DNA of 64,000 nt from UBA5066 sp046331465 (lineage in GTDB: Bacteria; Acidobacteriota; Thermoanaerobaculia; UBA5066). The DNA lies in contig JAXLQV010000002.1 in the NCBI GenBank assembly GCA_046331465.1, positions 62,001 to 126,000 of the forward strand, written 5' to 3'. The translations under genes and the position numbers were made by a program. Numbering within the stretch: the stretch's first letter is position 1; each line of letters opens with the position of its first letter. The notes beneath the pieces were generated by a model, which was not told the DNA's origin, made no database searches, and worked only from the letters and a program-made list of their open reading frames with translations. Below are positions 62,227 through 64,000 of this stretch, in pieces.

Positions 62227-63185
62227 GCAGGAAGCCCGAGACGCCGGCCGACCCCGCCTCCTTCACGAAGAAGGATCTCCTCGACATCGAGTCGCTCACG
62301 AAGGCCGAGATCCTCACGATCCTGGACACGGCCGAGTCGATGGCCGAGATCAACAAGCGGACGATCAAGAAGGTCCCGACCCTCCGGGGGCGGCTCGTCG
62401 CGAACCTCTTCTACGAGAACTCGACGCGGACCCGCTTCTCCTTCGAGATCGCCGAGCGGCGCCTCACGGCCGACTCCATCTCCTTCGCCGCCGCCACCTC
62501 GTCGGCCTCGAAGGGGGAGACGCTCCTCGACACCTGCCGGAACCTCGAGGCGATGGCCCCCGACGCGATCGTCATCCGGCACCAGGCGTCCGGCGCGCCC
62601 CACTTCCTCGCGCGGAACCTGAAGTGCGCCGTCATCAACGCCGGCGACGGGACGCACGCGCACCCGACGCAGGCGCTCCTCGACGCCTTCACGATGCGGA
62701 AGGCGAAGGGGAAGCTCGAGGGGCTGCGCGTCGCGATCTGCGGCGACGTCCGCTTCAGCCGCGTCGCCCGCTCGAACCTCGCCCTCCTCCCGAAGATGGG
62801 GGCGGAGGTGACGCTCGCCGGGCCCCGCACGCTCCTCCCGCCCGAGATCGAGCGGACCGGGGCGCGCGTGACGACCCGGATCGAGGAGGCCGTCGACGGC
62901 GCCGACGTCGTCATGATGCTCCGCGTCCAGAAGGAGCGGGGCGGCGGGCTCGGCTTCCCGTCCGACCGCGAGTACTTCGAGCTCTTCGGCCTCACCCCCG
63001 AGCGGCGGCGGCTCGCCCGCAAGGACGCCATCGTCATGCACCCCGGCCCGATGAACCGCGGCGTCGAGATCGACTCGGCCGTCGCCGACGGCCCGGGCTC
63101 GGTGATCCTCGACCAGGTCGAGGCCGGCGTCGCGGTCCGGATGGCCGTGCTGTACCTCCTGATTGGAACGAGCGGCGATGAGTGA
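62223..63185 (+). CDS. pyrB: aspartate carbamoyltransferase catalytic subunit
   Basis: The 320-residue enzyme joins carbamoyl phosphate and aspartate. It has FYENSTRTRFSFE (phosphate site), HPTQALLDAFT, DVRFSRVARSNL and MHPGPMNRGVEI. It starts at GTG, overlapping pyrR, and overlaps pyrC by 8 bp. This gives a tight pyrR-pyrB-pyrC operon of the kind also seen in Firmicutes, Deinococcus and others. Confidence 0.97.
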   Translation: MSRKPETPADPASFTKKDLLDIESLTKAEILTILDTAESMAEINKRTIKKVPTLRGRLVANLFYENSTRTRFSFEIAERRLTADSISFAAATSSASKGETLLDTCRNLEAMAPDAIVIRHQASGAPHFLARNLKCAVINAGDGTHAHPTQALLDAFTMRKAKGKLEGLRVAICGDVRFSRVARSNLALLPKMGAEVTLAGPRTLLPPEIERTGARVTTRIEEAVDGADVVMMLRVQKERGGGLGFPSDREYFELFGLTPERRRLARKDAIVMHPGPMNRGVEIDSAVADGPGSVILDQVEAGVAVRMAVLYLLIGTSGDE

Positions 63186-64000
63186 TGCTCCCGTCCTGAT
63201 CACCGGCGGGCGGGTCGTCGACCCGTCGCGCGACCTCGACGCGACGCTCGACGTCCTCCTCGAAGGGGGCGTCGTCGCCCGGGTCGACGAGCGGATCGCC
63301 GCGCCGCGCGGCGCCGCGACCGTCGACGCCTCGGGCCTCGTCGTCGCCCCCGGCTTCGTCGACCTCCACGTCCACTTCCGCGAGCCCGGCTACGAGTGGA
63401 AGGAGACGATCGCGACCGGTTCCGGGGCGGCGGCGGCGGGCGGCTACACGACCGTCTGCTGCATGCCGAACACGGACCCCGTGATCGACGACGCCCCGAC
63501 CGCCGCGTTCGTCCAGAAGCGGATCCGCGAGACGGCCCGCGTGCGCGTCCTCCCGATCGGCGCCGTCTCGAAGGGGCAGAAGGGGGCCGCGCTCGCCGAG
63601 ATCGGCCTGATGAAGGCCGAGGGGATCGTCGCGATCTCCGACGACGGCAAGCCGGTCGTCAACGCCGACCTGATGCGGCGCGCGCTCGAGTACGCCTCGA
63701 TGTTCGGCCTCCCGGTCGTCGTCCACGAGGAGGACCCGAACCTCGTCGCGGGCGGACAGATGAACGAGGGGTGGGCCTCGACCCGCCTCGGCCTCCCGGG
63801 CTGGCCCGCGGTCGCCGAGTCGACGATGGTCGCCCGCGACGTCGAGCTCGCCGCGCTCACCGGCGCGCGCCTCCACGTCGCCCACGTCTCCGTGCGGGAC
63901 AGCCTCGCGGCGATCCGCCGGGCCCGCGCGGCGAAGGTCCCGGTGAGCTGCGAGGTGACGCCGCACCACCTGACGCTGACGGACGAGGACCTCGCCCGCT
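63178..64000 (+). CDS. pyrC: dihydroorotase, 3'-partial
   Basis: The frame starts at the ATG 8 bp before the end of pyrB and is still open at the window edge (274 residues visible). DLHVHFREPG supplies the HxH zinc ligands. CCMPNTDPV, SDDGKPV and VVHEEDPNL follow, then HVAHVSV and EVTPHHL with the further His ligands. It is the longer, class I type of dihydroorotase, closing the pyrimidine ring in the step after PyrB. Confidence 0.96.
   Translation, partial: MSDAPVLITGGRVVDPSRDLDATLDVLLEGGVVARVDERIAAPRGAATVDASGLVVAPGFVDLHVHFREPGYEWKETIATGSGAAAAGGYTTVCCMPNTDPVIDDAPTAAFVQKRIRETARVRVLPIGAVSKGQKGAALAEIGLMKAEGIVAISDDGKPVVNADLMRRALEYASMFGLPVVVHEEDPNLVAGGQMNEGWASTRLGLPGWPAVAESTMVARDVELAALTGARLHVAHVSVRDSLAAIRRARAAKVPVSCEVTPHHLTLTDEDLAR

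Overview
The window looks like a chromosome segment from a very GC-rich, Gram-negative-type bacterium. Serine/threonine kinases (one with a PD40-type propeller), a secreted BNR-propeller protein, glutamate and pyrimidine biosynthesis genes and large Rhs proteins fit Acidobacteriota (Thermoanaerobaculia-like) best. That placement is an inference from gene content; no rRNA or other phylogenetic marker was compared. I saw no rRNA, tRNA or CRISPR array.

Positions 1-18947 are accessory DNA. A 5'-truncated Rhs polymorphic toxin with a probable immunity gene is followed by about 1.6 kb of structured, apparently noncoding DNA. A compact mobile-element-like cassette comes next: an Xre regulator and a GGDEF protein on the minus strand, divergent from a primase-helicase and a tyrosine recombinase. 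Then follow a two-gene pair of unknown function, a Ser/Thr kinase translationally coupled to an orphan Rhs tip, and a second immunity candidate. The same diverged noncoding repeat (3291-3795 and 14225-14609) follows both Rhs toxin/immunity pairs. The island ends with a PLD/DEAD/DUF3427 helicase and an RHH/MazF toxin-antitoxin operon.

Positions 18948-40978 carry housekeeping and envelope genes: an MscS channel with a cNMP-type sensor, gltBD with a candidate structured leader, pepD, a membrane protein with a HELGH motif, a secreted propeller protein, a DUF4230 gene between perfect 28-bp inverted repeats, mutL with a rhomboid-like protein, DinB/WYL, and an ECF sigma/anti-sigma pair.

Positions 40979-64000 hold typA, a convergent spacer with a REPIN-like element between two inverted long palindromes, a PD40 kinase, a CpcT/CpeT-like protein, pcnB, a GT39-like membrane protein, a ParA/MinD-like ATPase, a cupin epimerase, a universal stress protein, an amidohydrolase, an HD protein and glnA. 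A secreted RNase A-like toxin with a CdiI-like immunity protein, queA and a translationally coupled pyrR-pyrB-pyrC operon (pyrC cut by the window end) close the window.

A recurring feature is a TANNNT-like -10 hexamer 6-9 nt before the start codon of many operon-leading genes. It suggests leaderless or near-leaderless transcripts and was used here to choose several starts.
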